Below, in pieces: positions 12,390 to 22,587 of a stretch of DNA of 64,000 nucleotides. Numbering within the stretch: the stretch's first letter is position 1; each line of letters opens with the position of its first letter. The stretch is from Coccinella septempunctata (taxonomy: Eukaryota; Arthropoda; Insecta; Coleoptera; Coccinellidae): the NCBI RefSeq assembly GCF_907165205.1, contig NC_058194.1:5493730-5557729 (forward strand), in the 5' to 3' direction. The position numbers were made by a program, and so were the translations under genes. The notes beneath the pieces are model-generated. The model saw only the letters and a program-made list of their open reading frames with translations. It had not been told where the DNA came from and searched no databases.

Positions 12390-14050
12390 TCAGCCAGTGG
12401 AGGTATAACTGTCCGTTCTCGTCGTAAGCGTTTTTGCATTTTCCAAGCCGAGTGATCTATTGTATTCAGTTCCCCTAATCTCTGGTGCCATCTGTTATTC
12501 TTGTCTTCTTCTCTTTTTGTTGTTCTGTAGATTTTTCTGAGTCTTCTATTCTTTTTTATAAGTTCCTTTATATACCTTGGCGTATCTTCATGTGAATGTT
12601 TCGGAATTGACTTCCTTATTCTCTTGATGCTTTTTTCATAGGCTTCTTTTATTTGATTTTCCAATTTTTCAACTGCTTCATCTAATTCATCCCGGGTGTT
12701 CATTTGGGGAATTTCCGTGATTTTCTCCTGAAGTAAATTCTTATATTTCTTCCAGTCTGTGCGATCCTTGGTTTGTGTCGCTTCTTCGTTTCTTGGGCCA
12801 TGTCCCACTATGAATTCTATGGGATTGTGGTCTGAAGTTCCGTCTTCTATTGTATCAATGCTGTTTTCTTCAGTGATGTCTTTCATTCGAGCTGGTTTGG
12901 TTCGATCTCGATATCTTGTTCTTTTTCGTGACCAATTTACTTTCGCTACATCCCTTGTAGCTGGCTGGATGACCTTGTTTTCCACAAAGGACGCAAGAAG
13001 CATTACGTTCGTGATTTTTTCTGGTAAGCGTACATTCTTTGGAGCTGTGATTACCGGAGCATTTCACGCACCTCCATGGGAATGTGTATTTGCTCTAGGC
13101 ATATCCATACCGTTGACAACGACAGCACTGTCCAGGCCCTGCTGTCCTTCTTTTTGGTTCGACAACACAGTTCATGTTGTACAGCCTCTTGATTTCGAAG
13201 ATGCCCTTATTCTGGGTTTTCACCAGTAGTGAGGGCATTGGCTTCTTAGTAATGTTCGAGGTCATCCTTATGACCTCGGCATCAACGATTCCTTGATCCT
13301 TGATGTCCTCAAGGATCGAAGGAATAGAGAGAGTGTAAAACTCTCTGTTGATTTTTTGAAGGAATTCAGTCATCCTTCGGTGATCTTCTGGGGTTTGTGG
13401 GACGATCTTAATTCCGTCCTTCATAGTTGTTGCTCTGCTATAGTTAATGCCGTTTCGCATCAACGCGTTTGAAATTGACGTCCATTCTGACGTACCTCTC
13501 AGGGTGACTGGGGGGATTTTTTCTTTTCTCTCCTTCACTGGAGTGGTTTTCTGTGGGGCTGGGGTTTCCAAGACTCTTTTTTTGTTCGATTCTCCATTGG
13601 ACGAGGAGCTATCTTTTCTCACTCTTTTGGCGGGTGGGGAAATTTTGTTTGGAGGGGTTTTGACCACCTCCATCTTCTGTTTTTGAACCGGTAAGGTCAC
13701 TTCTTGGACATTTTTGGAGACAATGTTCTGTTTGAATGCTTTGGAGTAAGGACTTTCCTTATAGAAAAATATATCTCATGCATAAAAACAAAACGACTCA
13801 TCAAAAATTTTCTACGCTATGAAAAAAATCAGGAAAAAGATACGAAAAATAATCTCACCTGATGCTTTCTGCAGAACCAACGATCTAAACAATTCTGGAC
13901 TCTGGCAGATGAACACAGACTTTGAAAATTTTAACGAATTAAAATTCACATTCACAAACTTCACCTACGGAATCAAATATTCCGTAGCTTCGCTAGTGGG
14001 CACTTTCACTTCGTCTTTCTCTTCATTTTTCACTTTTACAGCGCTATGAG
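12390..14050 (-). pseudogene. Internally deleted Jockey-type LINE copy (5' UTR, ORF1, part of ORF2)
   Basis: Related over most of its length to the Jockey element at 43715-48648. Read on the minus strand, a 5' UTR segment (about 14050-13840, including CTAGCGAAGCTACGGAAT) is followed by ORF1 (13700-12890). ORF1 carries the gag block VTLRGTSEWTSISNALMRNG and CCHC knuckles (CRCQRYG, CSGNHSSKEC, CGKQGHPASYKGC), with one TAG stop near 13097. ORF1 is then joined directly to the end of the endonuclease region (MKDITEE, TSDHNP) near 12887. About 850 bases of the related copy are missing there. The match ends after TVIPPL near 12390, so RT is absent. Confidence 0.85.
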
Positions 14051-14149
14051 TAGGTCTGCTTTTGTCAAGATCTCACTCAACACTGCTTACAGTGGAGTAC
14101 CGGTACCAATACAGCTTTACTTGTACAGAAACAAAAGCAAACATAGAAC

Positions 14150-14533
14150 CTATAGAAGATTAAGAATATTATAAAGCTCTAAACCATGGAAAAAACACAG
14201 CCCCAGGTAACGATAACTTGCCTCGGAGAATATTGAGGAAGTTGGACCCTACAATGCTCAATAGAATAATTCTTACTTTCTTAAACTGACCACTCTAAGC
14301 TAGAAAATTATCGACATTGCTATCTGTATAGTGGGAAAAACGTCTGAAAAAATTCTTTTAGATTGGATATGTACTGAATTAGGAGAAGCTATTCCACCAT
14401 ACCAGTTTGGATTCAAAACCAAAAATTCAACCACTCAACCATTACTAATCCTAATATCAAACATGCAGTGCAACAAGAAGAAGGAAAAAAAGTCGGCAGC
14501 CCTTTTCATGGGCATACAAAATGCTTTTGATAG
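14150..14533 (+). pseudogene. RT fragment of an older LINE
   Basis: In two frames the plus strand reads a KNTAPGNDNLP-like finger motif (about 14195-14230) and then YQFGFKTKNSTTQPLL (about 14400-14450) and MGIQNAFDSI (near 14510), which are RT motifs of Jockey-type LINEs. The fragment stops before the catalytic box and is abutted by the next LINE. Probably it is a separate, older copy. Confidence 0.6.
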
Positions 14534-17280
14534 TATCTGAACGTCGGACTTATACCTATTCAAACTGTTTCACCTTCATTGTCCAATCTGTCTACTAAAA
14601 ATAGTAAACTAATTTTTAGTGAAGAGAACTATCCAGGTTCGTGCAACAAACGAAATTTCAGAGCAATTCACTTCACACCACGGTTTCCTACAAGTCTCAA
14701 CTCTCTCTCCATTACTATTTTGTGGATACAGTCAACTCAATTAAAAACTATAATTATAGCTCTTTATCGTAATCCACATGGTAATTTTGATATTTTTCTT
14801 GATGTGACTACAGGTATTTTGGAATTGATGGATATTTGTGACTATCGTATTTTCGTTTTGGGGGACTTTAATGTGAATTTTCTTATAGATAGCGCTAATA
14901 AATCTGCGATCATTGATCTTTTCTCTTCATATGGACTACGTAAGTTAGTGTCATCCCCTACTAGAGGTATTGCATGTTTGGATAACATATTTACGAACGT
15001 TGGGGAATGTAAGGGTTGTGTGATTGATTTGGGCTTCTCAGATCACATGGGTGTAGAGACTAAATTTGCTTGCGAGTCAGAGTCTAAGAGAGCCTGTAAG
15101 CTGACTGTATGTAGGCCACTCACTAGGGTTGGAATTGATACTATGAAATTTCTGGTGAGGAATATATGTTGGGATTTTATAGAGGATGATAATATTGATA
15201 CGGATAGCAAATTTGAAATGTTTGTAACTTTTGTGAAAAATTGTGGAGATTTAGCTTTTCCTCAAAAAACCTATAAGCATTATGCTGACACCTCTCCTAT
15301 TCCTTGGTTCACCGACGATCTGAGGAAAATGCGCGACAAATTGAATTTTTATAGAGATCTTGTAAAAATCTATGGGACACCCCATGTTAAGAAAATTCTT
15401 AGAGATTATCATAGAGTATATCGGTACGAAATCAAAAATGCGAAAAGGAAATTTAATGATGATTATATCCGAAATAACAATTACAATCCAAAATCTGTAT
15501 GGAATGTTGTAAAAAACAATACCAACCTTTTGAAAACTAAAAGTGCATGTAAAAATAATATAACCTCAAATGAATTTAACACTTTCTTCATCGATGCACC
15601 TAAAGAGATCATCACAAATATACCACCATTTAGAAGGTCATCGGCGGACTTTGTGAGTGACTACTGTAGATCGATAGAACCCAAATTAGAAAATATTCAA
15701 TTCAGTTTCTCTTTTGTATCTGAGGCTTTGGTGAGGGATACCATTATGAAACTTAAGAATAAGAGTAGTAGAGACATCTATGGATTAAATAGCAAGATAC
15801 TCAAGAGTTTGGTGAATGAAATAATTGGTCCACTCACGAAATTAATAAATTTGTGTTTAAAAGATTACATCTTCCCGAAAATACTTAAAGTAGCAAGAGT
15901 TGTCCCTGTTCATAAAAAGGGTTCAGTGCAAATGGTCAGTAACTATAGGCCGATATCAATTATACCTATATTCGCGAAAATCTTTGAGAGTGTTATCAAG
16001 CTGCAGTTAACCTCCTATTTTGAAAACAACGACCTTTTTAATAGCTCTCAATTCGGGTTCAGAGGTGGCCTCTCCACGGCAGCTGCCATCACAGAGCTCA
16101 TGAAAGTAATAAATGAGGGTTATAATCAGGGTTCGTACATAGCTGGACTCTTCTGTGACTTAAGTAGAGCTTTTGATTGTGTCTCCAGAGAGCATCTTCT
16201 TTATAAATTACAGCGATATAAGCTCGATCAGGGTGCAATTGCGCTTATAGATTCCTATTTATCTGATAGATTACAGTGCGTCGATCGCGAGGGGGATCTG
16301 TCTGATATGTCAGATGTTGATTGTGGTGTGCCTCAGGGATCGGTCCTCGGACCGCTTCTCTTTCTTATTTACATAAATGATTTTGTGGGCTGTGATCCAA
16401 GTGCAGATTTTGTTCTTTTCGCTGATGACGCAACAGTGCTAAAAAAAGCTCAGTCTAAAGAACTTTTACTCGACATCATGAGAGACTTGTTTTCTGTTGT
16501 CACCGAATGGTTCAGTAGCAATCAGCTCAGCTTGAATGAAACTAAGACGGAGTTCATGTTTTTTTCAATGAGAGATCTGGGGGATATGAATCCACCTGAT
16601 CCAATCAAATTCTTGGGTGTACTGATAGAGGGTAAGTTGTCGTGGAGTGCTCATATCGATAACGTTTGTAGTTGTATATCGTCAAGTGTTTATGCGCTGC
16701 GAGCGTTAGTGGGGGTTGTGTCGGATTTTGTGTTGATATCTGTGTATCGTGCTTTTGTAGAATCAAGATTAACATATGGTATTTTGTGCTGGGGTCATGA
16801 TACTAGTGTGAAACGACTGTTTGGATTGCAGAGAAAGGCTATTAGAGTAATAGGTAGACTAAATTACAGAGATGAATGCAAACATGTTTTTCAAGATAAG
16901 AAAATACTTACGGTTCCCTGTTTGTTTATATTTCAATGTTTATTGCATGTAAGATCCCATTTGGGTGAATATAGGACACACCAGGATATACATGCACATA
17001 ATACACGTCGTAGAGATCAAATTTATACGGATTTTCATAGAATCGATAAAATGAAGTGTGGTGTAACATACTACGGGCCCAAGTTTTTCAATAAGCTGCC
17101 GACCACTGTGAGGGCGATGCCTGCAAAGCAGTTCAAGACATGTTTGAAGAAATATTTATTGAGTAAATGTTTCTTTACTTTAGAAGAATTTTTCTGTGAT
17201 GATTTTGTTTATATTTCATGATTTTTTTTTTCCCGTCGTTGACGTATGCAAACATTTTAAAATGTACTAGCATGAATAAA

Positions 17281-17311
<31 letters not shown>

Positions 17312-17313
17312 TA
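14534..17313 (+). mobile_element. 5'-truncated CR1-like LINE with (ATT)n tail
   Basis: It covers the C-terminal part of an endonuclease, a full RT and a short 3' UTR, ending in an (ATT)n run at about 17278-17312. The upstream border is uncertain. A stop in frame lies at 14531-14533, and endonuclease similarity only becomes clear after about 14700, so the true truncation point lies between these. Short tandem-repeat tails rather than poly(A) are typical of CR1-like families. Confidence 0.75.
14579..17221 (+). CDS. LINE ORF2 (partial endonuclease plus reverse transcriptase)
   Basis: This is an 880-codon uninterrupted frame. The first codon is TTG and no ATG fits an ORF2 start, so this is a remnant of a longer protein rather than a complete gene. 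It contains the APE endonuclease from the LYRNP block onward (GDFNVNF at about residue 95, SDHMG at about 154), lacking the N-terminal catalytic part. A full RT domain follows: KKGSVQMVSNYRPIS at about 440, DLSRAFDCV at about 525, CGVPQGSVLGPLLF at about 585 and the catalytic box FADDATV at about 613. The thumb and C-terminal part appear complete. Intact RT with truncated endonuclease implies it cannot retrotranspose on its own, but the open frame suggests a fairly recent insertion. Confidence 0.85.
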   Translation: MSNLSTKNSKLIFSEENYPGSCNKRNFRAIHFTPRFPTSLNSLSITILWIQSTQLKTIIIALYRNPHGNFDIFLDVTTGILELMDICDYRIFVLGDFNVNFLIDSANKSAIIDLFSSYGLRKLVSSPTRGIACLDNIFTNVGECKGCVIDLGFSDHMGVETKFACESESKRACKLTVCRPLTRVGIDTMKFLVRNICWDFIEDDNIDTDSKFEMFVTFVKNCGDLAFPQKTYKHYADTSPIPWFTDDLRKMRDKLNFYRDLVKIYGTPHVKKILRDYHRVYRYEIKNAKRKFNDDYIRNNNYNPKSVWNVVKNNTNLLKTKSACKNNITSNEFNTFFIDAPKEIITNIPPFRRSSADFVSDYCRSIEPKLENIQFSFSFVSEALVRDTIMKLKNKSSRDIYGLNSKILKSLVNEIIGPLTKLINLCLKDYIFPKILKVARVVPVHKKGSVQMVSNYRPISIIPIFAKIFESVIKLQLTSYFENNDLFNSSQFGFRGGLSTAAAITELMKVINEGYNQGSYIAGLFCDLSRAFDCVSREHLLYKLQRYKLDQGAIALIDSYLSDRLQCVDREGDLSDMSDVDCGVPQGSVLGPLLFLIYINDFVGCDPSADFVLFADDATVLKKAQSKELLLDIMRDLFSVVTEWFSSNQLSLNETKTEFMFFSMRDLGDMNPPDPIKFLGVLIEGKLSWSAHIDNVCSCISSSVYALRALVGVVSDFVLISVYRAFVESRLTYGILCWGHDTSVKRLFGLQRKAIRVIGRLNYRDECKHVFQDKKILTVPCLFIFQCLLHVRSHLGEYRTHQDIHAHNTRRRDQIYTDFHRIDKMKCGVTYYGPKFFNKLPTTVRAMPAKQFKTCLKKYLLSKCFFTLEEFFCDDFVYIS

Positions 17314-17337
17314 TAACTTATACTGCCTTGTGGGAGC

Positions 17338-17522
17338 GCCCACCAAAGTGTGTAGCACTGACATGGCACATACATGACGAAGGCGATGTATAATTTTCAG
17401 ATATGAACTGAGAATGACATATTTCACACAACTGACACTTCACCCAGATGTGCGATATTTGAAAATTCTGCATCGCCTTTGTCATATATGTGCCATGTCA
17501 GTGCTACACTACTTTGGTGGGC
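17338..17522. repeat. 185-base hairpin MITE-like repeat
   Basis: The segment beginning GCCCACCAAAGTGTGTAGC is repeated in inverted orientation at its right end, with about 62-base arms and a loop of about 60 bases. It lies directly after the LINE's (ATT)n tail. It has no coding potential and looks like a small foldback MITE. Confidence 0.75.
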
Positions 17523-17885
17523 TTATTGCCTCAGAAACATCAAATCAATGAACAAGCTTACATACTACAATTTGCTGATCCTGTCATTCGTGGAATAGGG
17601 TTCTGTTTTTATATGTCGGCCTAAAATTGTCCTTTAATTTTTCTTTACGATGCGATGTTTTGTGTTGCCTGTTTCATTCCATTACAGTCGCCTTGTCTAA
17701 CCCAGTGACTTCCTTCCTCTTGTTCCGACTGCGACTTTGATCCGGAAGTACACCACTGCTTGTTGTAAGTGTCCTTGTATTATTCGTAATATCATAAATG
17801 AATTTGAAAATGGGGATGATTCTAGGCATACATCGTTTATTTATCCCTTCACTAAAGTGTTTTTTTTTAAACCACAAAACGGATA
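17523..17885. other. No recognisable gene
   Basis: Non-repetitive spacer between the hairpin repeat and the TA-flanked element. No domain or RNA gene was recognised. Confidence 0.4.
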
Positions 17886-19000
17886 CCGTCAAACGGGGTG
17901 AAGTGGATATAGCGGGGTGAAGTGGATCAACCGCGTTTTCCCGCATATTTTATCGCGTAACTCATAGACAAGACACTAAATTGCCGCGAAAAAAATTCTG
18001 TGTCCACTGTTACCTCCTAAGATTGCTAACTCGTGCCTTGGATACAATTATGGATGGTTAGTTTCCTCACAAAAAAAAGTTTCGTACTCTCTCATATAAA
18101 CAGTTTTCAATTGTTCAACTTCAATTATATATTTTGCAATAACTACGATAGTTATTCTCACCTAAACTTTTACAAGCTACATATAAACTATTTGGAATGA
18201 TATTTCCCATTTTGAAATCAAATGTACCACCAAAGTTCTTTAGGAAAAAAATATTTGTTACATCACTCAAAAGTGAGGGGTGAAGTCGATCACCAATGAT
18301 TTAGTCATGTTTGACCATGTTGCGTATAGGCCCATATCGCAAAAATACCATTTTAGTATATCCGCATGCAGAGGATATAGCTCTTGTGAAAAGGAACCAA
18401 ATAATTCGCAAAATCCACCTGAAGCAAGTTACACGTGGCCGGCACATCTTCACTCTGGAAGCCAAAGAAGAGAGAATTGAATCTCTACCTATATGAAGAC
18501 TGACTAGAGTATAGAGTACATTCATATACCTTCATTCAGTGGCGCAGCCAAGATTTTGTTTGGGGGAGGGCGGTCTTTACACCGAACGATCGTTCGATGT
18601 TTGTACTAGAAAAAAATTTGAATTGTTGCTATCTTTGGGGGAGGGGGAGTTGCCCACTTCCCTAGCTGCGCCAATTTCACAGTACCTGTTGGTCTTAGGA
18701 CTCAAAATATATTTTTTTTTTCATTTCATCTGATCCACTTCCACCCTCGTACAGCTTAAGTGAATATCCATTGATTTTTAAAATGTGACCCACTTCACCC
18801 CAAAGTACGAGGTGAAGTGGATCGCACTTCAACCAAGAAAATTTGAAAAACTGTGCAGCCAAAAATTTTGGTAAATAGGCCAATCGAAAGCAAAAGGATC
18901 ATAGAATCTATATTATAAATGCCAGCCCGCTCGCACTGATACTTTGAATCTTATTGCTAAAAAAACCTCTATTTTTGATCCACTTCACCCCGTTTGACGG
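17886..19000. mobile_element. 1115-base non-autonomous DNA element with TA duplication
   Basis: The two ends carry a perfect inverted repeat of 23 bases starting CCGTCAAACGGGGTGAAG, directly flanked by TA at 17884-17885 and 19001-19002. The motif GGGTGAAGTGGAT or its complement appears again inside both ends. A TA duplication with such ends fits the Tc1/mariner/pogo superfamily. A 61-codon frame at 18311-18496 has no recognised domain. A smaller MITE is nested at 18538-18675. Confidence 0.8.
18538..18675. mobile_element. Small MITE nested in the TA-flanked element
   Basis: The ends TGGCGCAGC (18540-18548) and GCTGCGCCA (18665-18673) are inverted repeats. The interior has two G-rich runs and a perfect 14-base palindrome CGAACGATCGTTCG at 18583-18596. 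The TGGCGCAGC-GGGGG style is a common look among animal MITEs. The target duplication is not clear. Confidence 0.6.
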
Positions 19001-19002
19001 TA

Positions 19003-19589
19003 CTCAATCCCATTTCCAGTGCTCAAGGTGAAGAACATCAAACATTTAGCTTTTGACCTGACTAACGGATTCGTATTTGCGCGTCAGTGTTGTCATGTTG
19101 CCAGAAGATCTCCCGAAGCACACCAAAGGAAGTGACGAATTATTGCACAAGCGTAAATAACCTATTCTAAAATCCTTTTTATTCGATAATCCCCTTTTCA
19201 GAAATTTATCTTTTCCATGATTGTTTACCATTGAGCCCAATGAGATATTTCTACTATGTCACAAATCCATTCATTCAATCGTCAGCATGTGTACGTGAAT
19301 ACGCGAATAAATTCGGCTCGATAAATATTGCTGTAAATGGTGGAAAACTTCATTTAATTGGATGAAAGTTATACTGTTAAAAATCGTGCATCTGAAATAA
19401 AAATTATTGTGCAATATTGATGAAAATTCCAAGAGTAAATTGAAGGAACATTAACAACTAAGACACCGAGAATTCCATTGCAAGATAAAAAAACGGATAT
19501 TAGCAGACATCTGTGATAGTAAATAAACGATTGAGGCGAACGACTGTGGCTTTTCGGATAAATAACATACCTAAGTGAGGCGAATTAAG
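19003..19589 (+). other. Flank and probable 5' UTR of the two-ORF LINE
   Basis: No coding sequence was recognised. The part nearest to 19590 is presumably the LINE's 5' UTR, but no target-site duplication was found to mark its 5' end, so the border is open. If P5CS upstream exons exist on this strand, none was recognised here. Confidence 0.4.
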
Positions 19590-20546
19590 ATGGCTGGAAG
19601 TCTAACGTGCATAATATGCAATAGAACTATAGGAAAAAGTGGCTATAAGATCCAATGTTGTGGAATATGCAATGGGTGGGCCCATCTTGGGTGTACAGAT
19701 ATTTCGAAAGAGGATATTGCCCGAAAGAAGAAAATAGACTGGATATGTAAGAACTGCGAATCACTAGAAGAGGAAGAGGATACGGTGGAGGAATCCCTGG
19801 AGGAGCTAACCGAAAAATTGGAGAGAAAGAGGAGAAGTTTGGATAAGATGAAGAAGGATGAAGGAGGAGGTAATGTAGAAAAAATGTTCAAGCAGATCCT
19901 GAAAAAAATTGAAACTCTCGAAGTAGCGGTTAACTTTAATAGCAGTACAATGGATGAAGTATTGAACGCTATGGAAGAAATGAGACGAGAAAACAAAGAC
20001 CTCAGAAAGAGACAACAAAACATGGAATTCACTATAGAAAAAATGGAAAAAAAATTAAGTAGTTTAAGGGAGCAGGTGTTACAAAACGCAGCTACATCTG
20101 ATGCCCAAAATAGAAGGAAAAATATTATACTAATAGGATTAAGAAAGAAGGAGGAAATAGCTGCAGTCTTCAACAAGCTCGAAGTCAAAGTTCCGGAGAA
20201 TGAAATGAAAGTAAGACAGTTACCATCGAAAAATCTGATGAAACCAATTTTAATCTCTTTTGAAGAAGAAAAGACCAAGAACATGGTAATACAACAGCGA
20301 AAGGTGATGGGAGTTTTAAGTTCAAAGAGCATGGGATTGGAAGGAGATGACAGAAGGATATATATAAATGAAGATTTACCGAAAGAAACACAGGACTTAC
20401 TAAAAAAGGCGAAAGAGCTGAGAAATTCAGGATACAGATACATTTGGTCAAAGGGAAATAAGGTTTTCTGTAGGAAGGGTGAGTACACGAAGATAATTCA
20501 TATTCAGAATATTGAACAGGTTGAAGAGATGAAAAAACAAAATTAA
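19590..20546 (+). CDS. LINE ORF1: zinc-finger, coiled-coil, nucleic-acid-binding protein
   Basis: This is 318 codons from the ATG at 19590; the same frame is open to a GTG at 19575, but ATG is the credible start. Residues about 5-55 form a PHD-like finger (CIICNRT, CGICNGWAHLGC, WICKNC). Residues about 60-180 are highly charged and heptad-like, fitting a coiled coil. The C-terminal half has NIILIGL and YINEDLPKETQDLLKKAKEL, followed by RYIWSKGNKVFCRKG, resembling the RRM/CTD of L1-type ORF1 proteins. Such proteins bind element RNA and form the RNP. ORF2 starts 29 bases after the stop. The frame is intact. Confidence 0.85.
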   Translation: MAGSLTCIICNRTIGKSGYKIQCCGICNGWAHLGCTDISKEDIARKKKIDWICKNCESLEEEEDTVEESLEELTEKLERKRRSLDKMKKDEGGGNVEKMFKQILKKIETLEVAVNFNSSTMDEVLNAMEEMRRENKDLRKRQQNMEFTIEKMEKKLSSLREQVLQNAATSDAQNRRKNIILIGLRKKEEIAAVFNKLEVKVPENEMKVRQLPSKNLMKPILISFEEEKTKNMVIQQRKVMGVLSSKSMGLEGDDRRIYINEDLPKETQDLLKKAKELRNSGYRYIWSKGNKVFCRKGEYTKIIHIQNIEQVEEMKKQN

Positions 20547-20817
20547 GTTAAACATATTCATTACATTAATACCGCATGGATGAATTTGTGAGGAATTATC
20601 AATTGGAGCAACCATATACCAGAAATTTTCAAATCACGGAGGAACTCAATTTATTTACCAATAAAGAAAATCATAGTAATTTCAGAATTTTACATAATAA
20701 TATAAGGAGTGTGGATAAAAATTTTAGTGAATTCAATGTTGTTCTATCACAGTTAAATTTTGATATAGATTGCATAGTTCTGTCAGAAACATGGAAAATA
20801 AGTGATCTAAATCAGTA

Positions 20818-22587
20818 CCCAGCGAGCACAAAAACATCTCAGAGATGTTAAAAGTAAGAGATTTCGAGACATTGAACATCCACTGCGATGTTCTGTTTAT
20901 ACATGAATAGATCTTTTATAGAACAGCCAATGTCCGCCGCAGGCGGCTATTATATGGATGTCCCTGGGATGTCACAAAAAGAACTACTCAGAAGTTTTTT
21001 TGATAGCCTTTTCATGTACACAATAGAACATTTCTAAAGCGCTTTGCGCACACGAAATCGCTGTTTGTAAGACTTTATATGAAATTCTTTTGTGAGGAGT
21101 TTTTTCTTTCATTTGAATGTTTGAGGATACCACATTCAATTTTAAATGAACTACAAAGTTCTCAAATGAAATACAGAATACTATATAAGAATAAAAATAT
21201 TTTAATGATACTTCAGCAGGTACAAAAGGAAAAGAAATCACATTTCACATAAAGAATTGAACAACAAAAAACAATTGATAAATATTATACTACAGAAAGG
21301 GAGAATAAACAAAAAAATATATCACATTCAATAAAACAAACATAAATAACCAAAAAGAAATATCACATTCAACATAAAAAACAGAAATAATAGAAAACAA
21401 ACTGATTATAATTTTAGATGTACCGAAAGGGAAAATGAAAAAAAAATTATGAAAAATTTATTTTCCCGTCATTTTATCGTCCCTCCTCCTCTGCCTAATA
21501 TGCCTTAACCAATCTTTGGCATAGAGTTCGAATACTTTCCTAGTGATTTGGAATTTTTTATGGATCACATCTACAAAATAAAAACAATTCAAACAATTAA
21601 TTCACAAAATATATGAAGGTTAAGATGATTTTTTCCAATTAAAATAACAGAGAAAATAGCTGCATGAAAGGATCTGGAAGATTTGAGTTGTATAGCTCCT
21701 GACCAGGTTGATTTGCGAAACGATTTTATTTATTTAATTATTTGTACTGGTATTTAAAGATACAATACAACAATTTGAAGGAGTTTTCAAAAACAAGAAC
21801 TTTTCTGGGACAATTTGAATTATTTTGTGATTCACAAGTGATGAATGATTATTATCATCGTCGGAAGAGTAATCTTACAAAATATTCTGGGAATTATCAA
21901 CGGCAGAGATCGATTATCGAAATATGTTGAAATCCTCGATGATATGGCTTTAAACTTTAGAAAGTTATTTCTTGAATAATTATAATAACCTTCCATATAC
22001 CATTCGATTATTCCAACCAAAATACAATGATCTCTTATACCTAGTCCCAAATACACAAATAATATTAACCACGCAGCGTGGATTCTTTTGAGGTTATATG
22101 TATGTTTCTGGACATTATACTATACATTTAATTCATGTAATACTTACTTATTAATTGTATTTGGTTACTATGAAGAGATCGATCCTAAATTCACAATCAA
22201 AACCAACACAGAAGTAGTTAATATTATACAAATCACCAATCAACTTTCAACTCCGAACAGTCCACAGTCCAAACTACGAAGAAAGTGGAAATGGCGGCAA
22301 AATGAAATAGGTGAATTGTATATTGTTTATTTGGAATAAACCTCCCAAGGCAAACTATGCGACGCCAAGAGAAGATATCCACACGTTTACATTATTTTCA
22401 ACACGACAGTACCTCTCAGTAGGTAGACGAAGAAATGCCACAGATGGCACAGATCAGAACAAATAAAGATTTCCAATAGCCTTTGGAGACCTCTTTGGGA
22501 AGTGCATATTACGTTTCAAAGAAACATCCTCATGCCAACATTTTCGAAACATCCCAAAACATCCCAGGGATGTTTGTGCTCGCTGGG
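20818..22587. mobile_element. 1770-base TIR element with TA duplication, inside LINE ORF2
   Basis: The ends are CCCAGCGAGCACAAA at 20818 and its inverse ending at 22587, flanked by TA at 20816-20817 and 22588-22589. Next to each end is a perfect 8+1+8 palindrome: AACATCTCAGAGATGTT at 20833-20849 and AACATCCCAGGGATGTT at 22558-22574. Interior frames are short. A possible spliced coding exon lies on the minus strand at 21460-21570. A TA duplication fits Tc1/mariner-like or ISL2EU-like elements, but the ends match no family I can name. Removing the element restores the host LINE frame, so borders are well supported. Confidence 0.85.
21460..21570 (-). other. Possible 3'-terminal coding exon inside the TIR element
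   Basis: On the minus strand a pyrimidine-rich acceptor (TATTTTGTAG) precedes a short open frame ending in TAA at 21460-21462. The peptide ends in a basic tail including KDWLRHIRQRR. It vaguely resembles the minus-strand exon at 61829-62004 (QDWLRLANQR). No family is recognised, and the exon call is an inference from the splice-like border. Confidence 0.3.

Noticed and set aside
12759..13229. 156-codon plus-strand frame in the Jockey relic
   Set aside because: Antisense shadow of the minus-strand ORF1 and ORF2 remnants.
17279..17312. ATT run as an independent microsatellite locus
   Set aside because: It directly follows the LINE 3' UTR, and a second LINE ends the same way, so it is better read as the element tail.
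19643..20488. 281-codon minus-strand frame opposite LINE ORF1
   Set aside because: It mirrors the A-rich, lysine/glutamate-rich ORF1; the product is a phenylalanine/serine-rich shadow with no domain.
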